Assembly: GCA_021401465.1 (NCBI GenBank)
Contig: JADDMT010000182.1
Location: 1 to 46,262, forward strand
Source of the DNA: Teratosphaeria epicoccoides
Lineage: Eukaryota; Ascomycota; Dothideomycetes; Mycosphaerellales; Teratosphaeriaceae
Length of the DNA: 46,262 nt
Direction: 5' to 3'
Shown: positions 29,898 to 41,160 of the stretch, piece after piece
Layout: every line of letters begins with the position of its first letter
Position numbering within the stretch: position 1 is the first letter of the stretch
The notes under the pieces: generated by a model
The model's database searches: none
What the model was told of the DNA's origin: nothing
What the model saw: the letters and a program-made list of their open reading frames with translations, nothing else
Translations under genes and position numbers: made by a program

Positions 29898-32041
29898 TCA
29901 AATCACCTTCAACCCAACGAAATCCGCGCCCAATTTCTGCTGCCCTGTGTCCCCCACATTGCTCACCACAATGTCATCCCTCCCGTTCTTTCCCGTTCCA
30001 AACCCCGGCACCAGCACCCCCAACGTCGCCGTATCCCCCCAGCCCTTCATGGGACTATACAACTCGCTACTCTTGCCGGTCAACGGCGTGTCCAACCTCA
30101 CGGGCTTTGCACCATTGACCGCAATACTCAGCCCGCGCGTGTTCGTCCCGCCATTCCATGCGCTCTCCATCGCGACATCATTGTTAATATACGTGATCTC
30201 GACGTACCGGTTATAGATGCCCTCGCCAGGGGCTACCGGGATGGTGATGGTGGCGCTGGCGGTGGGCGAGATGTCGACGATTTTCCAGCCGACGGGGCCG
30301 CAGAGGAGCTGTACGCAGTCGACGAGTTTGGCTCCGCCCGCGAGGTTGAAGTCTATCGAGGGGTAGAACGCGCCCTCTGGGGGCATGATCTCGATGGCCG
30401 ATACGCCCGTGAAGCCGCTGAATTCGAGGGTGTTGTCGTCTACGGCTTTGAATGGGATGCCATAGATCGTGGCGCTGTCGGGTGTCATGATAATGTCGGA
30501 GGCGACGGCTAACATTGGTGCGGTGGTGGCGGAGGTTGTGATAGTGATGGTAGGGGAAGTGGCGTGGGTGGGGTCGATGTTGATTTTGAGAGAGTAGTTG
30601 GCGCTGTCGGTTATGCCGTAGATGTCGGTGAAATGCGTCATCGTGGGGTCTCCGGGTGTGGTGAAGAGGGAGGCAGGGTAGGTGCCTGCTGGGGTTGTTC
30701 TGGCGAGTTCCAGGAGCAACACTCCGTGGGCTTCAAGTCTGGCCTTGTAAGAGGTTTTGATGTCACGGACGAGTTTGTGCGCCCACACATCGAACCCAAT
30801 TTCAGCACTCTGCAGCCCCACGTCGGGCAGAGCGAGCTTCGCATCGACAGGATGATCGTTCCAATTGATCAAAGCCGCAACCACCCGGTCAGCACTGAGC
30901 GGACCAGACCACACATCCAACCCGGCGTCCGTATACCTCCTCCTCAGATTCGCCGCCTTCCCTAAACTGTCCTGATGGAACGAAATCACCTCCTTATTCA
31001 ACAAAATCGCCAACGAACTCTTACTAATCTCCCCTTTTCCATCCTTCAACCTCGCACCGATGAACAAGGGACTCTTCGCAATCGCCCACATCGAGAAATG
31101 CGTCTGCTCTTCCGGCTCAGTCAACTTATCATTCCCCACAAGCAACATATCCAGATCCGGCCAATGTCCCGGACCCGCAGAATCCGCAGATGGGACGAAC
31201 TGATTCAGGATCCGCCAGATCGATGGCCAACTGGGGAGGATATCATTGGAAATCCTCCAGGTCTGCCCTCCCGCTTCAGGCGCCCACGCCGTAGGAAAAT
31301 CGACACCCCATTCACAGATCTGGTACAGAATCTGCCTTCCCGTAGCATGGAGAGCGTCCCCCATAGCCTCAAAGCGTTGCCGCGGCGAGATCGCGGGAGT
31401 ATAATCCACAGACGGAAAGTCTTTGTCCGCCGACGAAAAGCAATTATCATATTTGAGCAGATCGGCCCCCCAGTCGGCGAACGTCACCGCGTCGATGCTC
31501 TCGCGGCCGAGACTGCCGGCCTGCTCTGGGTGGCCTATGCGGAGGGGGTATAAGCATTGTTCGGCGGCGTCACGTGTGGGTCGGAGGTGTCTACTGACCG
31601 TCCATACACGTCTTGATGCCTGCATCGGCGTAGACCCCAAATCCGAGCTGCAGCCCGTGGACGAACTCTGCGAGTTTTGGGAAGCCGTCCGGGAAGCGGT
31701 CGGGGTTCCATGTCATCTTGCCATTTGCGTCGCGCTGAGGCACCGTCCAGCCGCAATCGACGGTGACATAGTGGTATCCTCCACCAGAGCGTCAGTGTTA
31801 GATTTGGGAAAACGACGACGATACACGTACCTTTTGCTGTGAGACCCAAGTCGACCAAGGCCTGGGCGTTGGATTTGACGATGTCCTGATTTGGGGAGCA
31901 GCGGTAGTGATTATAGCTGTTCCACCCCATCGGGGGAGTCTGGGCAAGCTCACTGTCACCTCGTGCAGACAGCCTGCTCGGTGTCGCATAGACACCGGCT
32001 AGGCCCCAAAGAGTCAGTGCTTGCACAGTCGACTTCGCCAT
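29898..32041 (-). CDS. Secreted alpha-galactosidase, GH27
   Basis: Hydrolyses terminal alpha-galactosides in raffinose-type sugars and galactomannans outside the cell. Exons 32041-31831, 31778-31599 and 31534-29898 give about 675 residues. Introns of 52 nt (GTACGT to GGAG) and 64 nt (GTCAGT to ATAG) preserve frame. An ATG at 32059 would add six residues. The signal peptide is about 1-20, followed by the mature start near LAQTPPMGWNSYNHY. Catalytic nucleophile is Asp160 in LLKYDNC and acid/base is Asp228 in WRISNDI, by family position. The GH27 barrel and its beta domain reach about 400. The rest is a C-terminal beta-rich module with GVSAIEIM and VEITYINNDVAM segments, resembling the CBM35-type extension of some fungal GH27 enzymes. 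Confidence 0.93.
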
Positions 32042-32059
32042 TCTCGAAAGCTGAACCAC

Positions 32060-32830
32060 AAAGTCTGGCCAGCGCCCCTCACATTCTTTATGATCGTCAC
32101 ACTAGACAGAGCGTCGAGCCTAGCCATGTAGCGTGACTACTCTTCTCATATGCGGGCGAGACATGTAGCTGCGAGTGACGAATGGTTTTCCTTTCGTCGG
32201 CCCATTTGTGGAGTCGGCGTCGATCGAGACTCATGTTGGCCCATTTCACCGCAGCGCGACCCAAAGACAATAGTCCGGCACCTTGCGGGTCATCACGCGA
32301 TATGGGCCAGCAGCGGGCTAGCTAAGCCTTGGTCGAATTTCTGGATAAGGAGCAGCAGATGAGTGTGTCGGCTTTTAGCCACGAAATTTCGGCATGTCTC
32401 GAAGTGCGCCGCCATACTCAACGTCCCTGCGCGACCACTCAAGCGGCTTGGTAAAGCTACCAAGGGTCGATCTGCAGCGACGCAAGCGCGTTGATACGAA
32501 AGAACGCTCGGGCTGTAGGCCAGCAACTGTATTGACAAGCCGCTCGATCTGCTATCCACCGGATCCCAACACACAACTTCGTTGCCGCCTAGACCCAACG
32601 ACCACTGCTGGTTTTGGCGAACGGTCAGAGCTAGCGCTCAGCTACAACACCATATAATGATGCACCCCATCACCATGGAATGATACGCCCTGTCGCCATA
32701 GAATGACATGCCCCGTCGCCATAGAATGACACGCCTCACCAGCGACGCTCAATTCATGAATAGCCCAACGACGAATGCAACCCAGCGCAAGTCAAATGCA
32801 TTCCGTCAACGTCAGCACAATATGCACTCA
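32060..32830. other. Intergenic with 23-bp minisatellite
   Basis: 770 bases upstream of the alpha-galactosidase gene and 3' of the GH16 gene. The promoter of the former is expected here. A four-copy minisatellite occupies 32649-32740. No coding frame was accepted. Confidence 0.55.
32649..32740 (+). repeat. 23-bp minisatellite, four copies
   Basis: Four adjacent 23-bp units with the core CCATAGAATGAYACGCC occupy 32649-32671, 32672-32694, 32695-32717 and 32718-32740. Units 3 and 4 are closest to each other; unit 1 is the most diverged. Confidence 0.85.
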
Positions 32831-35619
32831 TCACGAAATGCCGTTCGACCGCAGAGTCAGCAGGCTCACGACGAAGACCACAGCAGCGACCACGGCGTAA
32901 GACTTGGTTCCGACTGAGTAGCCGCAATTCTCGGCTGCCCCATTAGACTGTTCAGACAAAGCCAGTGCGCCATCTGAGAGATGCGGAGTCCCCTGCACAG
33001 CTGTGTTGGAGAGCGTCGTGGTCGTGTTGACCGCTTCCAGAGGATTGGTGTTTGTGGGAAGTGCACCCGAGAGCAGCAGACAGCCACTAGCAGTCAAGTC
33101 ACCTTCAGGAGCATGCACCAGAGCTGGAATGCAGGCTGCCGTCCTCCGACTGGGACTCAGCGTAGAGGAAGTCTTGGCGTTCAAGCCAGTCTCAACCTCT
33201 TCCCTCTTCACGGGCACGACTGCCACGAAGCTCTTGGTAGCGTGAGGCAGTAAGTTGATGCCGCTGCCGTCACGGCGCTCGATCCCTGGTGGCAAAATGG
33301 CAGACGGGACCATCAGGACGGCATTGGTGATCTCAGTGCGTACGTTGGCAGCGCCACGTCGCATATTGTCCATGATCTCCGTGGTAGCGAACGATGGCAA
33401 AGTAGGAGACGGCATGATGAGCTGGGCGTCTGGGATCTCGGTGCCTGCGTCGCTTGGAAGTGGATCGATGACCTCCGTCGTAATGAACGATGGCAGAGTG
33501 GCAGATGGGAGCATCAGGTCCGCATTCGAAATCTCTGTGCTTGCCTCGGCAGCGTCTCGTGGCAGGTTGTCGACAATTTCTGCCGTAATGCCCAATGGCA
33601 GGGTAGGAGATGTGAACATGTGATTCACTCTCGAGACCTCGATCCGCGAGTCCTTAGCGTCGCGTGGCAGTATGCCGAAGGTCTCCGTCGTAATGGACGA
33701 TGTTTGAGGAGAAGACGGAAGCATGAGGCTCGCTGCCGTGGCTTCAACGCTGTGACGTGGAGGCACCAGAGTGGCATCTAGGTGTTCGCCGTGCACCTTA
33801 CGCTCCGTCTTGTCTTCGCTATCAACGACTTCGTGTTGGCAAGCGCCACCAGCGACGCCGCAGAAGCTGATCGAGCCGCCCCCCTGCGGCAGAGGATCAC
33901 GCTGGATGATGTTGTTACCCTCGAAGTGCTCGTTGCAGTCCATGCCAGGCACAGAGCAGAAGCCGACAGAGCCTCCACCGACCTGTGGCTCACGCTTAGA
34001 GGTATTGCTGATTGCATGATCACAGTCCATGCCAGGAACGGAGCAGAAGGAGGTGGAGCCGCCAGGCACTCCGCCCACTTGGGCCTCAGCCTCACGGACA
34101 GTATGGCTGGTCGACGATTTGCGTGCGGAGTAGCACTGTGGCATCGGTTCAGGAGCTGGTACAGGGCCTGGTGGGAGTTCTCGGCACCCAGCCGGAATCT
34201 CTCCAGGAGTGCGAGTGTCCAGGACGTCCTGATTTGTGCTAGCCTTCTGCAGAACGGGAGCAACGCCATCCACAGTCGCCACACGAGCGGCAATTGTAGA
34301 GGTTGACATTGTCGAAGCTGGAGGCGGAAAATTCGTATCGACCGGTGAGCTGGTGACCAAGAGGGACAGCGACGGCGTAGTCGTCTGACCCATGCCGGGA
34401 ACTGGCATGGTCGAGACGGGGCTGGTGCTTGCAGCTGGCAGAATCGACGATCGTGAGGCTGTCTTAGTTGGTGCACCTATCGCCGGCGTGGTGTAGACGT
34501 TGAGCCAATTGACCTGCCAGTAGGCGTCGACAAAGGCCTGAGGATTATTCGCCACGAACTCATTGCATGACGTCCAGCCCTAAGCACGTGTTAGCGGTGT
34601 CCATTTTCCTTCAAAGCATAGACGGCTTACGTTGGCAGGGTCCAGTAGCGGACAGTTGTCTGCAGCGAAGGTGTTGCCAGCGTACGAGCCGCAGAATGTC
34701 GTGTCAAAGACGATGCTGTGGTTAAAGAGGCGAGCGTCGAAGTCGCAGCTGCCTTGGAAATTGGCCACCGGCGCGCCCCATCTGGAAGGATCTGGCGCAG
34801 TACCAGTGCGTGACTTGAGGGCGGGTGGCTCAGTTCCAGCGGGCCAATACCAGATCTTGATGCCTCTTGACGTCCACTCCATAGCAAAGACGCCGCCCAT
34901 GTTAGTATTGAAGACGTTGCCTTCTATAGCAGCGTCGACAGCACTGACCGAGCAGCCCCCATTGGGACCGCTGATCTGCGTATTGTCAGCGTCTCGTCTA
35001 ACATTAGAAAGTGGGGCTGACCTACCGCGCAATTGTTCGTAAGCAGAGTACCTGTCTGACCGGACCCAGCAATGGTACACTCCTCGTCGGCGCTGGTGTG
35101 GAGGGACATCAGATTGAGGGCACCAGTGTTTGCGTACTCAATAATGTCGATCTCGCCTAGTGTGGTCAGCATAGGCCTATGTCACGGATGGAGATCGAGG
35201 AGCTCACCACTATTGGGCCAAGTCTTGTCAGCCTCCGGAGCAGTACCCAAAGTCCAGAAGGCAGGCCAGACACCGCACTGATTCGGCGGCATGTGCGCCA
35301 GATTCAGCACAAAAAGCCCATGAGTCCAAGCCTCGTTGCTGGTCAGACGAACACTGTAGCGGCCGAACGCTGCGCTGGCATTGAACACCTCGGTGTTGTC
35401 GACGCCCCAAGCCGCCTGGGTATCGGAGGTTGCGAGCATGCTAGTCTGATTGGCGAAAGTGCGGTTGACGTACTGGACGAAACCCAATGTCGGATCTGGG
35501 TTGGTGTAGAAGTTGAAATTGTCGAAGAAACCGACGCCGTAGAATGAGCTGTCAAGGGTGTAGCGGGCACTGCTGGGAACGGCAGCGGCAGCGCACAGCA
35601 AAAGCTGTCGCTGACGCAT
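32831..35619 (-). CDS. GPI-type GH16 endo-beta-1,3(4)-glucanase with repeat-rich tail
   Basis: Cell-wall or extracellular enzyme cleaving beta-1,3(4)-glucans. Exons 35619-35208, 35156-35026, 34975-34631 and 34579-32831 give about 878 residues; the three introns are 50-51 nt with normal ends. Signal peptide is near 1-18. The GH16 catalytic motif GEIDIIE falls at the exon 1/2 border, with nucleophile Glu139, Asp141 and acid/base Glu144. CGVWPAFW, the NCAISGPNGGCS stretch and SRWGAPVANF belong to the fungal GH16 core, which ends near 330. From about 340 to 850 is a Ser/Thr/Pro tail with two repeat families. The C-terminus is a hydrophobic helix after SNGAAENCG, typical of a GPI-anchor signal. 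The tail is far longer than in common GH16 enzymes. Confidence 0.9.
33250..33730 (-). repeat. Repeated Leu-Pro-Ser modules in the GH16 tail
   Basis: About five in-frame copies of a 35-residue unit of the form EI..A.LM.PS.TLP.F.TTE..D. are spaced by roughly 100-110 bp. They have diverged but keep length and frame. Such a stalk could hold the catalytic domain away from the membrane. Confidence 0.75.
33839..34048 (-). repeat. Three Cys-containing modules in the GH16 tail
   Basis: FCSVPGMDC (34048-34022, residues 474-482), FCSVPGMDC (33961-33935, residues 503-511) and FCGVAGGAC (33865-33839, residues 535-543) are spaced 87 and 96 bp. Each follows a GG(G)S stretch. The unit has a C-x3-G-x2-C spacing and lies near EAEA and KR sequence. 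Confidence 0.85.
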
Positions 35620-36430
35620 GGTGAGGTGCGGTCAGGTCGATGACCTTGTGCAGTCCAGATCTACTTGCTCCCAGTCAAAGAGGGATAAGGACAGCGATGA
35701 CCTACTCCCGGCGGTGCTATGCGCCGAGGCTTCGTGTCGCTTGGTCAGTGGTAATGAGTGTAGGTGTTTGTTGAAAGAAAGAATGTTGGTGCGATGCGCA
35801 AGAGAGGAAAAGTTTCTCGCAAGTTCTTCCACACGGAAATTCGATGCGGCGGTGCTTTCGTAAGCGTTCGGCGTTGCAGGTGGGGGGTCGTCGGTGAGGC
35901 ACTCGAGGGTGCGGAAGGTGCGCCACGTGAGCGGTGGGCCGCGTGGAAGCATCTCGAACCGACAAAGCGCGCAGTCGAGATCCGACACTCGGCGTGCACA
36001 GTCGCGTTGATGGGATTGTACTGATGCTCTAACGCGTATGCCTTCGCCAAAGGTAGCCATTCAGCCGCCTTGCAGCTTTGGGAAGGAGCGGACGGTCGGC
36101 CGATCTTGCCCGTTCTATCTTGCAGATCATCCGCTCCCTGCCCAGACGTTCGGGACAGCGTGTTGGACATTCGCCGAGACTCTTTTCCATGGGCGCGCCG
36201 GTGGAGCTCGATCTTTTGAAAACATCGACACTGGCATGGGCTTGCGAGGCGATGCGAGGGGTCTGTGAGTGTTCTCCAATCTTCATTACCTACCGGTAGT
36301 CATTATACGGCCCATTCGTAGCTCATCGAGCATTCCAGAACTCCTCGCTAATCCCTGTCAGAGTAGAGCACAAGCTGGTCCATCCAGTCCCGGCATAGAT
36401 CGTTCCTTGCAAACCATTTCCAGAGCATCC
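35620..36430. other. Intergenic, upstream of GH16
   Basis: 811 bases between the GH16 5' end and the 3' end of the Ser-rich gene, both on the minus strand. It holds the GH16 promoter. Overlapping frames on both strands have no protein-like character. Confidence 0.5.
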
Positions 36431-38494
36431 TCACTCGAGACTCATATGCATCAACCCATCATTCGTGTCCACCATCCCCTGCAGCCCCAACTTCTTTCCC
36501 TGCGCCAGCAACGTACCGCCGTTACTCCCGACACTATTACTCCTCCCATTAGCCAAACCCTCACTGCCCTTCTTCTCTGGCGGATGTGCCCAAAGCCCGC
36601 CATCGCCCTTCATGGGCGGCGAATGCATCAGCACTGGCGAGTTCTGTGCGCTCATACCCGGCGACACAGCTCTCCGCTTAATCGTCGCAATATCAAAGTC
36701 GTCTTCTCGTCGCCGTTTGAACTTCTTGAGCACCACGTCGTCACTGACCGCGCTGTTTTGGTTCACAGGCACAGCGGCAATACCGAACATGGCCTCGCTG
36801 GCATCACTCGCTGAGCTCCTAGCTCGTGGGCGATGGTGGCGAAAAGAGTCAGCGATGGTATTGCCGTTCTGTAAGCTACCAGAAGCTGGGGAGTCCATGT
36901 TCACGTCGCCAATGGCACTACTGCCACCACGCGCAAAGCTTGGCGGGGGCGGCGTACGCATGGATGGGTTCATGCGGTTCCAGTAGTCCATCCCGCCGTT
37001 GTTGCGGGAAGCTTGCATGGCGAAGTTCATCATTCCCAAGTTGCTGGCCGCACTTGCATTTTCTCCGTCAAGTGTTTCATGCCCAAAATCCTCTTGCGCG
37101 CTTTCAGGCACTGCAGGAAGCAGACTCGGGGATGACGCAGCCGTAGCGGTGCCCGGCCTAGCATTCAAGTCCAGATCTGGTACCGAGCTATCGCGCTCCC
37201 TCACTTGTGTCATCGTCTCGCTTTCCCTCCGTATCTCCGTATCTACCGGCGCCGCTTCCTCCATCAACGCTGCTCGAATTCTCGCGAATCCTTTTGTCTT
37301 TGGTAGCAGGTTTCCTCTCCTGGTCACAGCCCTTCGCACGACACCAGGTGTGCTCGGGGCAAAGGTATCCCGGCTTGCCTCATCTCCACTATCGTTCCCA
37401 GAACTCAGGTGCGTGCCATCAGTTCCGAGCGCTAAGCTCTCGCGTCTGCTCCTAGCAGCACTCGCAGCGGAAGCAAAGTATCCTGGACCTGCACCGTTCG
37501 TGCCCGCCGCACCTTCGATTGAACGAATCGGCGGAGGAGAGGTGGTCCGCGGCGAGGCCATACTACTGTATCCGCTATTACTTGCCGAGCTCGAGCTCTT
37601 TCTGCTTTTCCTTGCCGTCTTTTGTACCTTGCTCCTTCGCATGGTCTTCATCAAGCTCGCCTGTGCAGGACTGAATGCAGAGCCCGTACCCCACTGCCCC
37701 CCGCCAGGTGTTTGTGGTCCACCACGAGCAACCGCGAATGGAGTAGCCACAGTCGGGTTTTGCAACTTGTGTACCTGCGGCGTGGTATAAACGGGGTCGT
37801 CTTGGTCGTCGCCGCACATGCTCGCATCCTCATCGCTGTCGCTGCTTTCACTATCGCTGCCGAGCATGTTCACTGAGCCCACAGAACTGCTCACTGTACT
37901 CCGTTCCGGAACTAGACCGCCCCAGCCACTCATAGCTGAAGTCGTGTTCGGCGAGTCTAACATCATACTATTCATGCTGCCTTTCCGCGGAGGGATCGCC
38001 ATGCCCTTCTGCATGACGGGCGACGAGGGCGGCTCACTGTCTGCAATTGTCGTGTGGTGCAACGTGGAGCTCGCTCGCGAAAAGTCCAAGCCTCTCGAGT
38101 GTCGAGGAAGCGATGTTGCCGGTGAAGCACTCAAGTTCTGATTCTGCATGTAAATCTCGCGTTCGTCAAGCTTCGGGGAAAGTGGTGCTGGTCGTGAAGC
38201 TTGCCACTGAACGTTCACATGCTGTTCAGCAAGGGCTGCATGGGGAGACGGTGGTGGCATATGTAACGAAAGCCCACGTGCGAAGAAGTCTGGCCGCCGT
38301 GGTGGTCTGGCTTGGCTAGGTGTGCTGGGAACAGCATGGTCGTCCTTGCTTTCTCGTCGGAGCTGCTCTTTGAAGGTAGGAGAGGGCTGCAAGCTTGGAG
38401 CAGCGGGAGGGTCGGACTGTGACCGCGTCTTGGACGACTCAGAAGGAGTAGTGGAGGTCGGCAGATCGTTCGGATCTATTGTAATTTCTGCCAT
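36431..38494 (-). CDS. Ser/Pro-rich fungal protein of unknown function
   Basis: Single exon of 687 residues. It is mostly disordered and rich in Ser, Pro and Ala, with many SP/TP sites that could be kinase targets. Ordered islands are few: a basic stretch MKTMRRSKVQKTARKSRKSS near 285-305, a short helix KGFARIRAALMEEAAPVD near 405-425 followed by EIRRE, and a C-terminal basic segment VLKKFKRRREDDFDIATIKR near 600-620 that resembles a nuclear signal. An acidic Ser/Asp/Glu run lies near 215-235. No signal peptide or membrane helix is present. A nuclear regulatory role is inference from composition. The family was not recognised. Confidence 0.75.
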   Translation of the reverse strand: MAEITIDPNDLPTSTTPSESSKTRSQSDPPAAPSLQPSPTFKEQLRRESKDDHAVPSTPSQARPPRRPDFFARGLSLHMPPPSPHAALAEQHVNVQWQASRPAPLSPKLDEREIYMQNQNLSASPATSLPRHSRGLDFSRASSTLHHTTIADSEPPSSPVMQKGMAIPPRKGSMNSMMLDSPNTTSAMSGWGGLVPERSTVSSSVGSVNMLGSDSESSDSDEDASMCGDDQDDPVYTTPQVHKLQNPTVATPFAVARGGPQTPGGGQWGTGSAFSPAQASLMKTMRRSKVQKTARKSRKSSSSASNSGYSSMASPRTTSPPPIRSIEGAAGTNGAGPGYFASAASAARSRRESLALGTDGTHLSSGNDSGDEASRDTFAPSTPGVVRRAVTRRGNLLPKTKGFARIRAALMEEAAPVDTEIRRESETMTQVRERDSSVPDLDLNARPGTATAASSPSLLPAVPESAQEDFGHETLDGENASAASNLGMMNFAMQASRNNGGMDYWNRMNPSMRTPPPPSFARGGSSAIGDVNMDSPASGSLQNGNTIADSFRHHRPRARSSASDASEAMFGIAAVPVNQNSAVSDDVVLKKFKRRREDDFDIATIKRRAVSPGMSAQNSPVLMHSPPMKGDGGLWAHPPEKKGSEGLANGRSNSVGSNGGTLLAQGKKLGLQGMVDTNDGLMHMSLE

Positions 38495-39146
38495 TATCTG
38501 TGATGGAACCCGGAAAGCGCTATGGTGCGCAGGTGACTTGTGCGGTGGGAAAGCAAAAGTTCGCTGGTCGTCCTATATTCTTGCAATCTTGCTTTCGATC
38601 TGAGGGTCGCGACGACTAAGGTGTCTGAAAGTACGTCGAGACATGTTGTAGAGCTTCACACAGTCTAGAATCCGCAAACAAACATGATGTACGATCTCAA
38701 TGCGATGATTGCACGCCACAACGCGGCGAGAGCTCCCCGCGTGTCGGGTGCGTCAGTCACCGGTGATTCGTTATGCCATGCGCCACGAATGCATCAGCCA
38801 CTTCACATGTCATCTTGACCTTACTCTCGTATGTTTCAACTATATACTGAAGTCTGTCTCTTTTGACGGAACGCTATACTATCCTGAGCGCAGCCGATCG
38901 ATGCCATTTCTTTCTAGCGGTCAATGCCAGCTTCATTGTCTCAGGGTTATCGCGGCCCTGCCGTTGCCAAGAAAGGAAGGTGCGCATTTGAAAATACGGC
39001 CGGTGCCCAACGCTCGCAAGCAATCTGTGGACACCGCTGTAAAGCAGGCTCTTGAAACTGATATCTACGCAAGCCCTTTCGCGAGCTTCCCAAGCGAGCA
39101 TCGAACATGTCCTGGATCAATCCGCCTTCTGCTACTAACTCATGCG
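38495..39146. other. Intergenic
   Basis: 652 bases between two minus-strand genes, including the promoter of the Ser-rich gene. No coding frame or clear motif was supported. Confidence 0.5.
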
Positions 39147-40296
39147 TCACACCGCCGACTCAACCTGATCTGCCCACGACTTGCCCTCGGCGTCACCAGT
39201 ATCCAAACTCCTATCCGGCCTTCCAGGAGGCAGCGCCGGAAAGTCCTCTTGCCTCGGCACCTTCTTCTGCTCGGCAGTCCTCCCACCCTTCCTGCCGCCT
39301 CGGCCTCTCTCTCCACCACCTCTCCGCTCGTGGTACAGATACTCCCTTCCATCGCTGTAGTCAGCCTGATCCCGCGCAAACCCTTTTCCATCGAACCTCC
39401 CACCTCTCTCAAAATCGTCACTATTCTTCTCCATGTCCCATTCCCTCCCTCCAACAGCGTTGAGCTTACGCTGCCGGTTCTTCTCACGCTCGCCCATCAG
39501 CTGCCGTCTGTCCCGGCGCTCCTCGCGCCGCCTCTTCTCAGCTTGTATCTTGGCTTGCGACTCGCGTTCAGCAAAAGACTCGGCGTCTGCTTGTGCTCGA
39601 GCGTGCGCGGCATTGAGCTCGGCGTTCTTGATCTGAATGCGCGCCAGCTTCTCTGCTAGCTCTGCTTCCGTCAATTTGGGCTTCTTGACGCCTCCAGTCA
39701 CGTGCCGGTCGCCTCGGACCGGCACCACAGTGTCCTTCTTCGGTCCAGTCGGCGCGTTCTGAGGCGCGTCTCGTTCTGTGGCTAACTGCTTTGATGCCTC
39801 TTCTCGTGCTGCCGGTTGCATTGATTGGGCGCTGTTCGAGTCCTGCGGATGGGAACCACCTCTGCCTCTCCCCTTGCCAGGTGCTCGACTTCTCTGACCA
39901 TCACCTCTGCCTCGTGATGCTGGCTGTGATACCAAATGCAGTTGCTCTTCCAATATCGATTGCGCAACAGGCGTAAAGTCCTCGCTGAACAAATCATCGT
40001 CCGACCGCACTCTCATGGACTCATCTACCGCCACAACATCGTCGAAGAGGTCATCCTGCGCGGGGCCAGTCTGGCCAAAGTAGTTGTCATTGGACGAGAC
40101 GTCGGCTGGGGGCAGGGCAGGGGATGGCTTGGCGGGCGCGAAGCTGGGAGCAGCGGCAGAGAGTGATGCTGTAGGTCGGATTTCGTCTTTCTAATTGTCG
40201 TTAGCCATGCGATCACATGCGAGTCCCCTGACTGCAGCCAACCTTGTCCTCGTGTGCCGGCGTCTCGGACTTTGGAGCCCACCGGGAGGCGTACAT
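39147..40296 (-). CDS. RGG-type RNA-binding protein
   Basis: Exon 1 (40296-40243) encodes MYASRWAPKSETPAHEDK; exon 2 (40190-39147) continues from KDEIRPTASLS. The 52-nt intron has a weak donor, GTTGGC, and the acceptor ATTAG. Splicing keeps frame and joins the typical short fungal start to a 348-residue body, total 365. The middle holds Arg/Gly-rich stretches (SRGRGDGQRSRAPGKGRGRG), then a long charged Lys/Arg/Glu/Gln helix (about 175-260), then another Gly/Arg run (RRGGGERGRGGRKGG). It ends QEDFPALPPG and SWADQVES. Composition suggests a ribosome- or mRNA-associated protein, SERBP1-like in style. No RRM or KH domain is visible. The exact family is uncertain. Confidence 0.72.
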
Positions 40297-41160
40297 GGTC
40301 GGTCTATGCTGCACGGACTCGTCGACATCAAGCGAATATGATCATTCTCCGGTGCTAACAGCAAAAGTGTATGTACTTATCCTTGGCGGAGATGGCCAAA
40401 GTCATGTGTCGAGTGGATCGAAATGCCAACGACAGAGGGAAGCTTTGCACTGTGTTCACTGGGAGTCGAGTTCCACAGTAACATTAGTCTCTCCTACGAA
40501 CGCGTTCGCCGTCCGGAATATGATCTTTTGTAGTCTCCCAGAAAGGGGATGATGGTCAGAGCAGGTCCGTGAGGTAGAATCATCAGGTACTAATTACATG
40601 TATATATTACACTTCATCGCACCGCCGGCGGTCCAAGGGGTCCGTCCAGCCAGCGCTCCCCCAATATCGTCTCACGATCCAGAATCTTCTCCTTCGTAAC
40701 GTAAGCCTGATATCAAGTCCATCGCATGGAGACGCCTGATTCACCAAACGCATTCCACCATCACCGCGCGAGAAGATCGACAGCCGCTCGCGAAGTTGGG
40801 GCTTGGAACATTACACTGACGTTCAGCGCCACGAGACGTCTTCTACATGTAGCAACAGCTGCCAGACATGGCTACTGCAAAGATCTATATGCCTACTGAA
40901 TGGACTACGCCACAGATGATTCCTGGCATGCAATCATTTCTAGCATCCATCGAGACTCAAACGCCCCGGTGAGCCCTCGGTCTTTATTGAGTGTCTGGGA
41001 CTTATTGAGTGTCTGAGACGTCCCCAGGTAGACAACACCAAGCTGGCCCGTCGTACAAGCGCCTTGATCATTGTGATACAGTTATGAATCCCCTTTTCGC
41101 CACGTTTCTCCTTCACTTCCAACAATCACCCAAACCTCTCCAAGTCGTACGGAGCCAACC
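40297..41160. promoter_or_regulatory. Divergent promoter region with 18-bp tandem repeat
   Basis: 864 bases between the RGG gene (minus) and the secreted protein gene (plus). An 18-bp unit is repeated at 40984-41001 and 41002-41019, about 140 bases before the secreted protein start codon. No coding frame was accepted. Confidence 0.5.
40984..41019 (+). repeat. 18-bp tandem duplication upstream of a secreted protein gene
   Basis: TTATTGAGTGTCTGGGAC is followed at once by a copy with a single change (GGGAC to GAGAC). It lies in the presumed promoter of the small secreted protein gene. Confidence 0.85.
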
